The notes under the pieces: generated by a model
What the model saw: only the letters and a program-made list of their open reading frames with translations
Told to the model about the DNA's origin: nothing
Database searches by the model: none
Assembly: GCF_010091925.1 (NCBI RefSeq)
Contig: NZ_WVID01000009.1
Coordinates: 62,001 to 126,000, forward strand
Source: Nostoc sp. B(2019)
GTDB taxonomy: Bacteria > Cyanobacteriota > Cyanobacteriia > Cyanobacteriales > Nostocaceae
Direction of reading: 5' to 3'
DNA: 64,000 nt
Shown here: one piece after another, positions 45,368-55,074 of the stretch
How the letters are laid out: every line of letters begins with the position of its first letter
Position numbering within the stretch: position 1 is the first letter of the stretch
Position numbers and translations under genes: made by a program

Positions 45368-46249
45368 CTACCCAACTATTACCTCACTGTTACTATCTGT
45401 ATAATCCGTACTTACAGTCACCTGCTGCCAAACATCCAAATCCGTTTTGATCCATTCCAGTTTTTCATGAATCAGGCTCATAGCATCCGTGCCTAATACC
45501 AGTCGCATCGGTGGATGAGGACTTTCCACAGCTTGAATTATGGCTTGCGCCGCTGATCGTGGATTGCCAGGTTGCTTACCATCCATATCTTTGAACCACT
45601 GCAATGAAGCACCACTCACCGGGACATAAGCATCAATGGATTGTTCGGCTGCTGCCAAAGAGCGTCCGTTGAAGTCTGTGCGAAATGCCCCAGGTTCAAT
45701 TAAAGTGACTTTAATTCCAAAGGATTCGACTTCTTTAGCCAGGGCTTCAGACGCGCCTTCCAGGGCAAATTTAGTGCCACAGTAGATGCTGCTTCCACCA
45801 AATCCCACTAATCCTGCTGTGGATGACATATTTACAATGTGACCGCTGCCTTGCTGACGCATCAAAGGCAAGACAGTTCGCATCAGACGGAGTGCCCCAA
45901 AGAAGTTGGTTTCAAACTGTTGGCGAATATCAACATCACTGACTTCTTCAAGTGCTCCAATTAATCCATAGCCAGCATTGTTGACCAGCACATCAATTCG
46001 ACCAAATGTGGCGATTGCTGTATCAACAGCTGCTTGTATGTCTTGGGACAATGTTACATCCAAACGTGCAGCCTTGGCGATCGCTGGATACTGCTCAATC
46101 AAAGCGCGAAGTTGCTCTGGTTTGCGAGCAGTAGCCAGCAGGCGATCGCCCTTCTTCAACACAACTTCTGCTAGGGCACGTCCGAATCCTGTTGAACATC
46201 CTGTAATCAACCAAACTTTAGGAGCGACACGATTTCTGTCTGAGTTCAT
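45368..46249 (-). CDS. Short-chain dehydrogenase/reductase
   Basis: From the ATG at 46249 (with GGAG upstream) this is a 293-aa classical SDR. The NAD(P)-binding motif is TGCSTGFG, the NNAG motif is present (DVLVNNAGYG), and the catalytic triad appears as Ser in NMSSTAGLVGF and Tyr-x-x-x-Lys in YCGTKFALE. It resembles oxidoreductases of unknown substrate often encoded beside LysR regulators. A LysR gene is divergently transcribed 118 bases away and probably controls it. Confidence 0.93.
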   Translation of the reverse strand: MNSDRNRVAPKVWLITGCSTGFGRALAEVVLKKGDRLLATARKPEQLRALIEQYPAIAKAARLDVTLSQDIQAAVDTAIATFGRIDVLVNNAGYGLIGALEEVSDVDIRQQFETNFFGALRLMRTVLPLMRQQGSGHIVNMSSTAGLVGFGGSSIYCGTKFALEGASEALAKEVESFGIKVTLIEPGAFRTDFNGRSLAAAEQSIDAYVPVSGASLQWFKDMDGKQPGNPRSAAQAIIQAVESPHPPMRLVLGTDAMSLIHEKLEWIKTDLDVWQQVTVSTDYTDSNSEVIVG

Positions 46250-46367
46250 TTGTTTTCTCCAATACAAAAACGATGAGACGCGCCTCATATTTCTTACGAT
46301 AGGAGACAGCCATACGACTGTCCAATATATATTTGACTAAGATTAATAGGTTAAACATATAAGTACG

Positions 46368-47273
46368 ATGGAATTACGGCACCTGCACTACTTCATCGCG
46401 GTGGCTGAGGAACTACACTTTAGTCGAGCAGCGGAGCGGTTGTGCATTTCCCAACCCCCGCTCAGTCAGCAGATTCGTGGTTTGGAAGATGAACTAGGAG
46501 TCAAGCTGTTTGAGAGAACGAAGCGGCAAGTGCATCTGACTGAAGCAGGCAAAGTGTTTTTAGAGCGCTCCTATGGAGTGTTAGCGCAACTCGAACAGGC
46601 AATCGAAGTGACACAACAGATCGGGCGGGGTGAGGTTGGACGGTTGGCGATCGGCTTTGTTGACTCTGCAATGTATACGTTACTACCAGAGATTGTAAGG
46701 GTCTTTCGAGAACAGTTTCCGGCGGTAGAACTGCGATTGCATGAACTGACGACTGCTCAACAGATTCAAGCCCTGCATCACAAACAGGTTGATATCGGCA
46801 TTGTTCGTTCTGCCATCAGCGAACCAGGTTTGAGTGTGGAATGCCTTTTGCCAGAATCATTGGTCTTGGCGTTGCCAGAAACCCATCCGTTGTCTGCCCA
46901 GACTCAAGTGTCGCTTTCCACATTGGCAGATGAATTATTTATTCTATTTCCTGCCAAAATGGGGCCCGTCTTTTACGAGCAGATTATTAACCTTTGTCAA
47001 CAAGCTGGATTTCGTCCGAAAGTTGCTCAAGAGGCAGTTCAGATGCAAACGATCGTCGGCTTAGTTGCAGCAGGACTGGGCATTGCGATCGTTCCTGCCT
47101 CCATGCAAAACTTCCACAGAAGCGGAGTCATTTACAGACCCTTACAAGAGCAGATACCCAAGACCGGTCTCTATCTTGCTTGGCGGCAGCATGATTCCTC
47201 ACCAGTAATCAGAGCATTTTTCAGCTTGGCACGGAAGACGACACAATGGGAGTCAAATCGTGACGATACGTGA
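46368..47273 (+). CDS. LysR family transcriptional regulator
   Basis: A 301-aa regulator with the N-terminal winged helix-turn-helix MELRHLHYFIAVAEELHFSRAAERLCISQPPLSQQI, and a periplasmic-binding-protein-like effector domain from about residue 90. The type is close to the BenM/CatM or HcaR subgroup. It is divergent from the SDR gene and would bind the shared 118-base promoter region, activating SDR in response to an unknown small molecule. Confidence 0.94.
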   Translation: MELRHLHYFIAVAEELHFSRAAERLCISQPPLSQQIRGLEDELGVKLFERTKRQVHLTEAGKVFLERSYGVLAQLEQAIEVTQQIGRGEVGRLAIGFVDSAMYTLLPEIVRVFREQFPAVELRLHELTTAQQIQALHHKQVDIGIVRSAISEPGLSVECLLPESLVLALPETHPLSAQTQVSLSTLADELFILFPAKMGPVFYEQIINLCQQAGFRPKVAQEAVQMQTIVGLVAAGLGIAIVPASMQNFHRSGVIYRPLQEQIPKTGLYLAWRQHDSSPVIRAFFSLARKTTQWESNRDDT

Positions 47274-47845
47274 GCAGTTAGGGATCAATCACCTCACCGG
47301 CGGAGCCTCCAAGTACTGTCTCATATCAGCAGTAACCTGAAGCAGCCTAACTACATTGGGGTAGTGTTACGGAAGCTGTCATCAGGTGCAAAGTAATGAG
47401 AGAAAGTACCGAATATTGTTAAGGATTTAGCACTTTACCCCTAAAAGTCTTCGTTTTGGTGTTGGAAGCTAACCAGGGTGGCCGCCGAGATACATGCAAA
47501 ATGGGACACGTTGTAAATTTTTGTAAAGAAAGACGGCTGAAAGCATTGATTTGTAGAAATTTTGAACCAAAACTAGGTTCAGTCGAGCCAAAAATTTTGG
47601 AAGCGATCGCTCGTTAGTTCTGTGTAGCGAATAGTGTGTTGAATATTCTTGTGTCCCAGATAACTGGAGTTTAGACTCAATCGGTCATGTTCAAGAAAAA
47701 AAGGAGGTGTGGTTGAATACAGCCTCCTAATTGGTAGAAGTTAAGAGAAAAATCACCTACTATTACCGCTATTTCCTAGTCTCCAGTCCCTAGTACGATA
47801 GTAAACGTGACCTTCGAGTAACTTTCCTCAGTCATTGATAAATCA
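47274..47845. other. Intergenic region before cpeY
   Basis: About 570 bases. A small hairpin (GGAGG...CCTCC, about 47702-47727) stands ahead of the cpeY promoter region. I see no gene, though scattered short coding-like fragments suggest decayed sequence. Confidence 0.4.
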
Positions 47846-49117
47846 ATGGATAAACGTTTTTTTAAAATTTTTGGTTTAACAGAAGATCAAGCGATCGCAA
47901 TCATCGATACACCATTAGAACAACTCGAAGACCCTACTGATAAATACATTGCTGTTTCACATCTGATTAATTTCCCAACTGAGCAATCAGTTGCAGCTTT
48001 GGTGCGTGCAATTGAAACTAGTAACCCGGCTGAATTAGATCACCGCATTGTCCGACGCAAAGCTGTAGAAAGTCTGGGACGATTGCAAGCGGAATCGGCA
48101 TTACCTGTAATTCGACAGTGCCTTAAGGATGATGATATTTATACTGTTGAAAATACCGTGTGGGCAATTGGAGAAATCGGGACTAAAGATTTAGAAATTC
48201 TCGAAGAAGTCGCACAACTGCTGGATAAACCAGGCCAAATCTATCGGGTGATTATTCATACTTTGGCTAATGCTAATTATAAGCAGGCTCTAGAACGTGT
48301 GCAAAAATTTACGCAAGCTGAGGACGAACCTACCCGTAGTGCGGCGATCGCCACAGTTTGTCGCTTCACGGGTGACTACTCTCAAATCACTGAGGTAATG
48401 GCGCTGCTGCAAAGTCCCAACGTTAATACACGGCGCAGTTGCATTCAAGACCTCATTGATTCGCACTACTACAAAGCCATCCCACAAATTGCTCGTTGTC
48501 CTGTCTCTCTGGTGTTCCGACTGCGAGCATTACGGATGCTTTTAGATGCAGGTGTTCCCACAGGTGAAATTACATTTGCAGAAGTTCAGCCCGATCTAGA
48601 GCAAGTGCTATACGATCATCCCAACAACATTGATCTGGTACATGAGTACGACGTTACCCCTTTACTAAATTTTGTTATTGACGAACTCTACCAAACCGAT
48701 TTTGGGCGGTGCTATTTAGCAACAAAAACCTTACTAGATGTCTATTTGCAGGAAGCACCCCAAGCACTGCTAGCAACTTATATGAACAAAGCCTATAACG
48801 ATTATGGTGCTCACTATCATGTCATGAAACTTCTGGGCTGGCTGAAATATACTTCTGGCTACGATTTGTTAGTGGAAAACCTGCACAACCGCGAACCCCA
48901 GTTTCAAAAATCCCGTACTGCTTGTGCGATCGCTCTTGGCGAATTGGGCGATTCACGCGCAGTCACCGAACTCAAAACTTGCTTGAGTACGCCAATTTGG
49001 GATTTGAAATATGCTTGTTTATTGGCCCTAAACCGCTTAGGAGACTCATCCGGTCGGGAAAAGTGTACTACCGATGCTGACTGGTTAATTCGAGCAAAAG
49101 CGACGAGTCATAATTAG
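47846..49117 (+). CDS. cpeY: Phycoerythrin alpha-subunit bilin lyase
   Basis: A 423-aa HEAT-repeat lyase of the E/F type. The N-terminal KIFGLTEDQAIAIIDTPLEQLEDPTDKYIAVSHL and the following repeats are characteristic of CpeY, which attaches phycoerythrobilin to alpha-phycoerythrin with the help of CpeZ. It lies alone on the plus strand, separated from cpeZ by the minus-strand cpeS-T-R-linker cluster, unlike the adjacent cpeYZ arrangement known in Fremyella. A GGGATGGGC...GCCCGTCC hairpin follows. Confidence 0.88.
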   Translation: MDKRFFKIFGLTEDQAIAIIDTPLEQLEDPTDKYIAVSHLINFPTEQSVAALVRAIETSNPAELDHRIVRRKAVESLGRLQAESALPVIRQCLKDDDIYTVENTVWAIGEIGTKDLEILEEVAQLLDKPGQIYRVIIHTLANANYKQALERVQKFTQAEDEPTRSAAIATVCRFTGDYSQITEVMALLQSPNVNTRRSCIQDLIDSHYYKAIPQIARCPVSLVFRLRALRMLLDAGVPTGEITFAEVQPDLEQVLYDHPNNIDLVHEYDVTPLLNFVIDELYQTDFGRCYLATKTLLDVYLQEAPQALLATYMNKAYNDYGAHYHVMKLLGWLKYTSGYDLLVENLHNREPQFQKSRTACAIALGELGDSRAVTELKTCLSTPIWDLKYACLLALNRLGDSSGREKCTTDADWLIRAKATSHN

Positions 49118-49215
49118 TAGGGATGGGCGTCTTGCCCGTCCTTGATTTTGCAGGTTTGATAATTAGGCGATCGCCTAACTGTAAAATACGTTTATCAACA
49201 GAAAAACCAGCTTCC

Positions 49216-50040
49216 TTGAAAACCGACAGTATTTTTTATCGCATTTTTCAAAGCTTACCCAGCACCTTCTTTGAGCTAATCAACCAGCCGCCACAACTGG
49301 CTAACGCTTATCAATTTTCCTCAGTTGAAGTTAAGCAACTAGCATTTAGAATCGATGGCGTATTCCTCCCAAATGCACCAGAACTACCGATTTATTTCGC
49401 CGAAGTTCAATTTCAGCTAGACAAAAAAATATATTCACGTTTATTTACCGAAATCTTTAACTATCTCGATAAAACCGAATTAACTAACACTTGGCGTAGT
49501 GTCGTTATCTTTCCCAATCGCAGCATTGATACTGGAGATACAGAAAGATACACAGAATTACTCAACTCACAAAGAGTAACTCGCGTCTACCTAGATGAAT
49601 TAACCTCGATGGAGTCATCAATCGGGATTGAGACAGTAAAATTAATTGTAGAACCAGAATCAACTGCGACAACAAAAGCTATAGAAATAGTAAATAGCGC
49701 CCGACAAGAAATCATGGATGCCGCCCAACAGCGGGAAATCATACAATTGATAGAAACAATATTAATCTACAAATTGCCGCGCTTGAGCCGGGAGGAGATG
49801 GCGAAAATGTTTGGATTAAGTGAGTTAAAGCAAACTAGATTTTACCAAGAAGTTTTTACAGAGGGCAAACAGGAAGGTAAAGAAGAAGGAAAGCTAGAAG
49901 GCAAGTTAGAAGGCAAGTTAGAAGGCAAGTTAGAAACAATACCTCAGTTGTTGGCGTTAGGGTTAAGTATTGAGCAGATAGCTCAAGCTTTAGGTTTGGA
50001 CGAAAAAGTTGTTAGGCAAGCTGCACAACCGAAATCATAA
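49216..50040 (+). CDS. Rpn/DUF2887-type PD-(D/E)XK protein
   Basis: About 274 aa if started at the TTG at 49216 (LKTDSIFYRIFQ); the frame upstream passes through a GGGCGTCTTGCCCG repeat and is unlikely to be translated. FRIDGVFLPN, then YFAEVQFQ, are the D and E-x-Q parts of the nuclease-like core of Rpn-family proteins, which are linked to recombination or to phage defence. The C-terminal region contains four in-frame KLEG repeats. It sits between cpeY and the convergent phycoerythrin linker gene, as an apparent insertion into the pigment island. Confidence 0.85.
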   Translation: MKTDSIFYRIFQSLPSTFFELINQPPQLANAYQFSSVEVKQLAFRIDGVFLPNAPELPIYFAEVQFQLDKKIYSRLFTEIFNYLDKTELTNTWRSVVIFPNRSIDTGDTERYTELLNSQRVTRVYLDELTSMESSIGIETVKLIVEPESTATTKAIEIVNSARQEIMDAAQQREIIQLIETILIYKLPRLSREEMAKMFGLSELKQTRFYQEVFTEGKQEGKEEGKLEGKLEGKLEGKLETIPQLLALGLSIEQIAQALGLDEKVVRQAAQPKS

Positions 50041-50111
50041 AACCCCACCACGCTTTTAGCTGACGCCAAGATTTCCTTGACTGCTTGCGAAGAGAGGCTA
50101 GAGGTGGGGTT
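50041..50111. terminator. Long-stem hairpin between convergent genes
   Basis: AACCCCACC at 50041 and its complement AGGTGGGGTT at 50102-50111 bracket a 50-base loop region between the Rpn-type and linker genes. It may terminate both transcripts, or be a dispersed element. Confidence 0.45.
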
Positions 50112-50144
50112 CTAAATATTATGGTTAATCAACCGAATATGATA

Positions 50145-51884
50145 TTAGCCATTAAAAACGCGACTGCGCCACTTATTCAACCGGGCTTCCCCAATTGTGG
50201 CAAACCGTCGAGCATCTGCAATCTGTTCTTGTAAAGAAGCAATCTGTTTTGCCTGGGCGTCAGCTTGTTGTTGCAGAGATGTATATTCGTCTGTACTTGT
50301 CACAGGACTGGAAGACTGCCAACTACTGCTAAATTGTGTCGCACCGATGCTAGCAAAGGATCGTAAGTCTGCTAGTTGTTGTTGCAGAGCTGCAATCTGG
50401 CTTTCTTGCTCTTGAATTTTTTGTCGCAAGCCTTGTTCGGCTTGTGTGCGAGCTGCAACAAACGTATTAACTTGAGCATCTGGCTTAGGCTTGAATAGAT
50501 CAGCCAGTAATGCACTCACATCTGTGGGTTTCAGCTTACCGTAAGGGGTATTAGTAATGAGCGATCGCACCAGCTGGGGCTTATTATTCGATGCTAGGTT
50601 TTTGTCGCTGCTGGAATTGCTACGCACCAATTGCAGCATATTGGTAAATTCCAATATCTTTGTGCCTGTTTGGGTTTTGTAACCCCGGTAATATGGCACG
50701 ATGTTCTCCCCAAAAGCATCTAGATACTCGTCACTATCAAGGTAGGAATCAATATCCCCTTCAAAACCTTGTTCATCCAGAATGTTGCTGTGATGAATTG
50801 TCTCGGAGTAGTCATCGGGAGCGCGACCTAGCAAGTGTTTAAAGTTCAACTCAATGGCGCGGTAGCGGTAAACGTTGTCAAAAAATCTAGAGCGATACAA
50901 CTCCGACTTGGCAATTTGGCGGACAAATTCGCGGACGGTGATTACACCTTGCTTGAGTTGGGATTCTGGGACGATGAGCCGCTCACTTTCCATAACGTAA
51001 GCATTGCCCAATACTTGCCGATAAACTGCTTGGATCACAATTTCGATTTCATCATCTGAAGCACCAAACCATAGTTCAATTGGTTGTGTCTCGGAAAGTG
51101 TTTGATACTGGCTTTGTCTGATTTCGTTGTCTGAGAGGGTTTGCATAGTTGGGTTGGTTCGGGTAGGAGTGACTAATGGCTGAGACTTGAGGTTAAGGAT
51201 ATTCGCTAGGAATCTATTGATATCCGTAGTAGCACCTGATGTTGCACCCAAAGGTAGTGCGATCGCTTTGGGAGTATTGGTGATGAGTGAGTGATTCAGC
51301 CCAGAGCGGCTTCCCTTAACGCTGGATTGATCGCTGCTAGAAGCACCGCGCAGCAGTTGGAACAGGTAGGTAAACCCAGCCAGATTTTTACCTGTTTGAG
51401 TTTTGTAACCCCGGTAAAACGGTACTGTATCTTCACCAAATGCCGCTTTATACTCATCACTATCAAGATAGGAATCGATTTCAGCGGCAAAGCCGCTTTC
51501 ATCCAATAGGTTAGTGTGATGTACCACTTCGGCGTGGTCATCGGGCGCACGACCAAGTAAATGCTTAAAATTAAGTTCAATGGCACGGTAACGAGGATAA
51601 TTGTCAAAAAAGCGCGATCGGTAAAGTTCCGATTTAGCCACTTGACGCACAAACTCGCGGACGCTAAGTTCAGCCTGCTTGAGTTGCGACTCTGGGACTA
51701 TGAGTCGCTCACTCTCCATAACATAGGTATTGCCCAAAACTTGCCTATAAACGGCTCTAATCAAGGTTTCAAATTCTTCTTCAGAGCTACCTATCCGTTG
51801 CTGAATCGGGTCTGAGTCTTCAAACAATCCCACACCCAATTGCGAGGCGCTACTAATCACAGGGTTGATAAAACTACTAACCAT
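50145..51884 (-). CDS. Tandem-domain phycoerythrin rod linker
   Basis: A 579-aa linker with two phycobilisome linker domains: about residues 20-190 and 265-445. Both contain [46 protein letters not shown] and FYRGYKTQTG-type motifs seen in CpeC/CpeD/CpeE-like linkers. A C-terminal coiled coil (about 470-579) holds two related segments, each ending in a RxFA[S/T]IG motif, the last as ARLNKWRSRVF. Single-domain rod linkers are about 270-290 aa, so this looks like a fusion able to span two hexamers. It follows cpeS, cpeT and cpeR on the minus strand. Confidence 0.9.
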   Translation of the reverse strand: MVSSFINPVISSASQLGVGLFEDSDPIQQRIGSSEEEFETLIRAVYRQVLGNTYVMESERLIVPESQLKQAELSVREFVRQVAKSELYRSRFFDNYPRYRAIELNFKHLLGRAPDDHAEVVHHTNLLDESGFAAEIDSYLDSDEYKAAFGEDTVPFYRGYKTQTGKNLAGFTYLFQLLRGASSSDQSSVKGSRSGLNHSLITNTPKAIALPLGATSGATTDINRFLANILNLKSQPLVTPTRTNPTMQTLSDNEIRQSQYQTLSETQPIELWFGASDDEIEIVIQAVYRQVLGNAYVMESERLIVPESQLKQGVITVREFVRQIAKSELYRSRFFDNVYRYRAIELNFKHLLGRAPDDYSETIHHSNILDEQGFEGDIDSYLDSDEYLDAFGENIVPYYRGYKTQTGTKILEFTNMLQLVRSNSSSDKNLASNNKPQLVRSLITNTPYGKLKPTDVSALLADLFKPKPDAQVNTFVAARTQAEQGLRQKIQEQESQIAALQQQLADLRSFASIGATQFSSSWQSSSPVTSTDEYTSLQQQADAQAKQIASLQEQIADARRFATIGEARLNKWRSRVFNG

Positions 51885-52160
51885 TTCAACAACCTCCTAA
51901 AAAACAATATTTTTAAAGGTAATGAGAGCTAAGTAGTTGTTAGCTTTTTATAGTGCAAATAAGCACTAACATTTTCTTATCCCTTTTACAGTCAGCATTA
52001 AGTTATCAAGTTTTGGGGAGTTTTTTAGTTACATTTTCTAACAAAATTCGACGGTTAACAGTTAATAACTAACAGCTAATGGTCTGAAAAAACTAGCAAT
52101 TAGCAATTAACAATTAGCCGTCACCGACTGTTAACTTTATGTCAACTTATCTATTTTTTT
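51885..52160. other. Gap between linker gene and cpeR
   Basis: About 275 bases of AT-rich DNA including short AATTAGCAATTAACAATTAG-like direct repeats near 52089-52110. A promoter for the linker gene is possible here. Confidence 0.4.
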
Positions 52161-52466
52161 TTAAACACGCTCATCAAATCTAGTGTAGAAACCACCGTAT
52201 TTTATCCAGTATTGTTTCAAAGTGTGATGAGGCGTATGTAAACTAGCTTTTGCCTGATATAGAATGACTTGGCGATGATCGCCCATCCAAATTTTATTCA
52301 CTGAGTCAACAGATATTACTGATCCTCCTAAAGAAGCGACACATTCAGAAAATCTTTCAATCGTCGTATATTCTAATGTCTCGAATATAAAAAAGTTACC
52401 GGAACAAATCAAGTGGCGACTGCGAATCCAGCAACGCATTTTTTTTTCAGCCTGTGGAGGCAACAT
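52161..52466 (-). CDS. cpeR: Phycoerythrin regulator CpeR
   Basis: A 101-aa protein matching CpeR, which in Fremyella is required for green-light-induced expression of cpeBA and pebAB and lies at the end of the cpeCDESTR operon. The conserved WIRSRHLICSGNFFIFETLEYTTIE-like start and the GGSVISVDSVNKIWMGDHRQVILYQAKAS core are evident. It follows cpeT by 26 bases, retaining the cpeS-cpeT-cpeR order. Mechanism is not clear; it may bind RNA or proteins rather than DNA. Confidence 0.85.
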   Translation of the reverse strand: MLPPQAEKKMRCWIRSRHLICSGNFFIFETLEYTTIERFSECVASLGGSVISVDSVNKIWMGDHRQVILYQAKASLHTPHHTLKQYWIKYGGFYTRFDERV

Positions 52467-52492
52467 TTTAGTTTCAATAGCCTCAAGCTGAA

Positions 52493-53122
52493 TTAATATA
52501 ATCCGCTCACCGCATGTAATCCATCGGCAAAACTTTCCTGTTTTTCAAACCGCAAAGGGCCAGCCTTTGAACCCCATATTTGTTCGTGGGTTTCAACATC
52601 CATACCTTTATCTAGACTGATCCAAGTATGCTCGGTTACTTCTACATCGCTGATTAGATATGTTTGATGACCATTGCGCGGAATCAGACATTGATTACCT
52701 GGCTCTACACTACCCCGAAATATTTCACCCTCTCGGTGAAAAACCATTGAGCAGTGATAACGCCGTTCAATACTATCTGGGGTGATAGTTCTGAGGATAT
52801 CTAATTCACGAGCTGCACCTGCATAAAGCACAGGATCTTTGAGACTGTAGTTTTCGATATAGATGCGATCGCCCCAATCTACTAGTCTATGTACTCCCTG
52901 ACGATAGGGTGTCCATAAATCGTAGTCATATACTTGCTCAGAATAAAAACCAATGGCAGAAAAAAAATCAAATGGTAAAGGACGAAAAAAAATGTGGATG
53001 TGAGCGTAAAGTTGAGGATTTGCAAAAGATTGCTTGTGGTTACTAAAATCTCCTGCCATCCAACAAGCTAAGGTGAGCAAATCGCTAGCGTTGGTGCTAG
53101 AACCACTCGGCGCTATCGTCAT
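52493..53122 (-). CDS. cpeT: T-type phycobilin lyase CpeT
   Basis: From the ATG at 53122 (GAGG upstream) the protein is 209 aa. It matches the CpcT/CpeT family: LLTLACWMAGDFSNHKQSFANP, YSEQVYDYDLWTPYRQGVH and the CSMVFHREGEIFRGSVEPGN stretch are typical of the beta-barrel fold. CpcT attaches bilin to Cys153 of beta-phycocyanin; CpeT is thought to act on the corresponding site of beta-phycoerythrin. Assignment as CpeT follows from its place between cpeS and cpeR. Confidence 0.9.
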   Translation of the reverse strand: MTIAPSGSSTNASDLLTLACWMAGDFSNHKQSFANPQLYAHIHIFFRPLPFDFFSAIGFYSEQVYDYDLWTPYRQGVHRLVDWGDRIYIENYSLKDPVLYAGAARELDILRTITPDSIERRYHCSMVFHREGEIFRGSVEPGNQCLIPRNGHQTYLISDVEVTEHTWISLDKGMDVETHEQIWGSKAGPLRFEKQESFADGLHAVSGLY

Positions 53123-53184
53123 ATTCAACCTCAGAAGCAACAAGACAAAACTAAATGATTCTTTTATGCTTTAACTCAAGATTA

Positions 53185-53721
53185 TTAACTGGCTGGACTC
53201 GACAAAGAACGAATCTCTGAAGAAAAGGAAGCTGTAGTCACCCCTTTACCATCACTGGTTTTAATCATCGCTACCCGAAATCTGAGATTTGGGTTAGCAA
53301 ACCAAATTCGCTCCTCAGCAGCAGCGTGGTCATACTCTGTTAGCAGGGTAAAAATACCATCGTCACTTAGGTGATATTTGCTCACTGCTGGGATTGTTTC
53401 CGCGTATCCCTTATCCCGCAAGAGTTTACCTCTAGTGGGATTTTCTGGATCGGGAATTGGCACTAGTACAGTACTACCAGAAAGCGGTTTATCGTCCCAG
53501 TCTGACTCTCCCTCCCAAGTCATCCGAAAAGGGTGGGTGATACTTGCAGGGTCAACGTCATACAATTTACAGATTTCCAAAACCTCCGATTGTTCGACGG
53601 TAAGGGCCTCAATGTCAATCGTAGAAAGCACTTCTTCAAAGTGAGCGAATGCTAAATGATGACCGCTACGCTGCGATCGCCATTGCCCAATTGATTGTTC
53701 AAAGAATTCGGTAATTTTCAT
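53185..53721 (-). CDS. cpeS: S-type phycobilin lyase CpeS
   Basis: A 178-aa lipocalin-like lyase. The start MKITEFFEQSIGQWRSQRSG and the RGKLLRDKGYAETIPAVSKYHLSDDGIFTLLTEYD segment are typical of CpeS, which attaches phycoerythrobilin to Cys82 of beta-phycoerythrin (and to related sites). The ATG at 53721 is chosen; the frame from 53778 adds an unlike N-terminus. It heads the minus-strand cpeS-cpeT-cpeR-linker cluster. Confidence 0.9.
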   Translation of the reverse strand: MKITEFFEQSIGQWRSQRSGHHLAFAHFEEVLSTIDIEALTVEQSEVLEICKLYDVDPASITHPFRMTWEGESDWDDKPLSGSTVLVPIPDPENPTRGKLLRDKGYAETIPAVSKYHLSDDGIFTLLTEYDHAAAEERIWFANPNLRFRVAMIKTSDGKGVTTASFSSEIRSLSSPAS

Positions 53722-54220
53722 TACAAAAGTGATTTGAAAAAGTAGCTGATTTTGCAAGCTTCCTCTGGAAGAGTTCAAAAAGAGCGACGCCCAATCGTGA
53801 TACTGGTCTGAACGCCATTCAAACTATCTCCCAGTTAACAACAAAATTTTATGAGAATAATTTCAGCAGATGTTAAAAAACTTTACATCATTATGACCAA
53901 GAAGGGCGATAAAGCCTTTAAATTCTTTTAATCTTGATGATTTGAGATTTTACATCTGTGACTTTACACATTCTGATACGATGCTGAAGCTATATTTGTT
54001 AAAAATTATTAAGTTAAATGATGCTTTATGGGAATTTCAGATTTTTTTTAGTATTGAATTGGTGATTGTGTTACAGACAATGGTACGGTTAATAACCTCA
54101 AGATAAGGACTAAAGTTCTCACTACGAACAAAAAAATTGAGATCTTGAAATATGGCGATCGCAGCTTTTGGATGGGAATGCTCCCACTCAGCAAAGCTGA
54201 CAATAAAATAAAGTTAAAGA
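53722..54220. other. Divergent promoter region, cpeS/cpeZ
   Basis: About 500 AT-rich bases between divergent cpeS and cpeZ. It presumably holds green-light-responsive promoters, but no known L-box or G-box-like direct repeat was found by eye. Confidence 0.35.
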
Positions 54221-54904
54221 ATGACCCTACCAAATGCCTGTATGGAAATTCATCAAATTAAAGCTGAACTGAAGAATCCAGATTTTCAGTACCGCTTGAA
54301 GGCGATCGCCGCCCTCAAGGATTATGAATCAGAAGTTGCAGTTCCTCTATTAACTAGTAAACTTCAAGACTCAGAATTTCTGGTACGTTCCTTTGTGGCA
54401 AGAGGTCTGGGTAGCCAACAATCAGCAGAATCTTTTGCCGCCTTGATGCAAATCATGAAGTTCGACGATACTCCTAACGTGCGAGCTGAGGCAGCAAATT
54501 CTTTATCACTATTTGGCAGAGTCGCAGTTTCTCATCTAGTTCTGGCATTTTATCAGGATGACCATTGGCTAGTCCGGCGCAGCATTTTGGCAGCTATAGC
54601 CGAAATGGACTGTCCTGAAGAACTATTTGATATCTGCGTTCAGGGTTTAAAAGATGAAGACTTCACAGTTGAAGAATCGTCTGTTGATGCACTCGGCTTA
54701 CTAGCTGATTCTAGCCAACACGCTGCGGCACTATCCCAACTGCTGACGTTAATGAATGATCAATCTTGGCGGATGCGTGTACGAGTAGCCTATGCTCTCA
54801 AACGATTTGACCAACCACAATCAAAAGCAGCCTTAGAGCAACTCAGACAAGATGCAGATCATCGAGTTGTTGGAGCTACTTTAGAAGACTTGTCGCCACA
54901 ATAA
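54221..54904 (+). CDS. cpeZ: CpeZ-like HEAT-repeat chaperone/lyase partner
   Basis: A 227-aa protein with five to six HEAT/PBS-lyase repeats (YRLKAIAALKDYESEVA, FLVRSFVARGLGSQQS, PNVRAEAANSLSLFG, WLVRRSILAAIAEMD, WRMRVRVAYALKRFD). CpeZ acts with CpeY and stabilises phycoerythrin subunits during bilin attachment. An in-frame ATG at 54242 (MEIHQIK) would give a slightly shorter protein. A CpeF-like identity is less likely because of the length. Confidence 0.78.
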   Translation: MTLPNACMEIHQIKAELKNPDFQYRLKAIAALKDYESEVAVPLLTSKLQDSEFLVRSFVARGLGSQQSAESFAALMQIMKFDDTPNVRAEAANSLSLFGRVAVSHLVLAFYQDDHWLVRRSILAAIAEMDCPEELFDICVQGLKDEDFTVEESSVDALGLLADSSQHAAALSQLLTLMNDQSWRMRVRVAYALKRFDQPQSKAALEQLRQDADHRVVGATLEDLSPQ

Positions 54905-55074
54905 AGGTCTAGATTTCAGGATTTATTGGATGTTACAAAACTCACGTGAGCATTAGCCAATACATTCTCAATATCAAAAATTTACCGAAAACATATAAGT
55001 TTTGACAAAAACATCTGGATAGTCTGCCAAAAGCTGGAAGAAAAGATCAACTTTTTCAATATCAGGAGACATTT

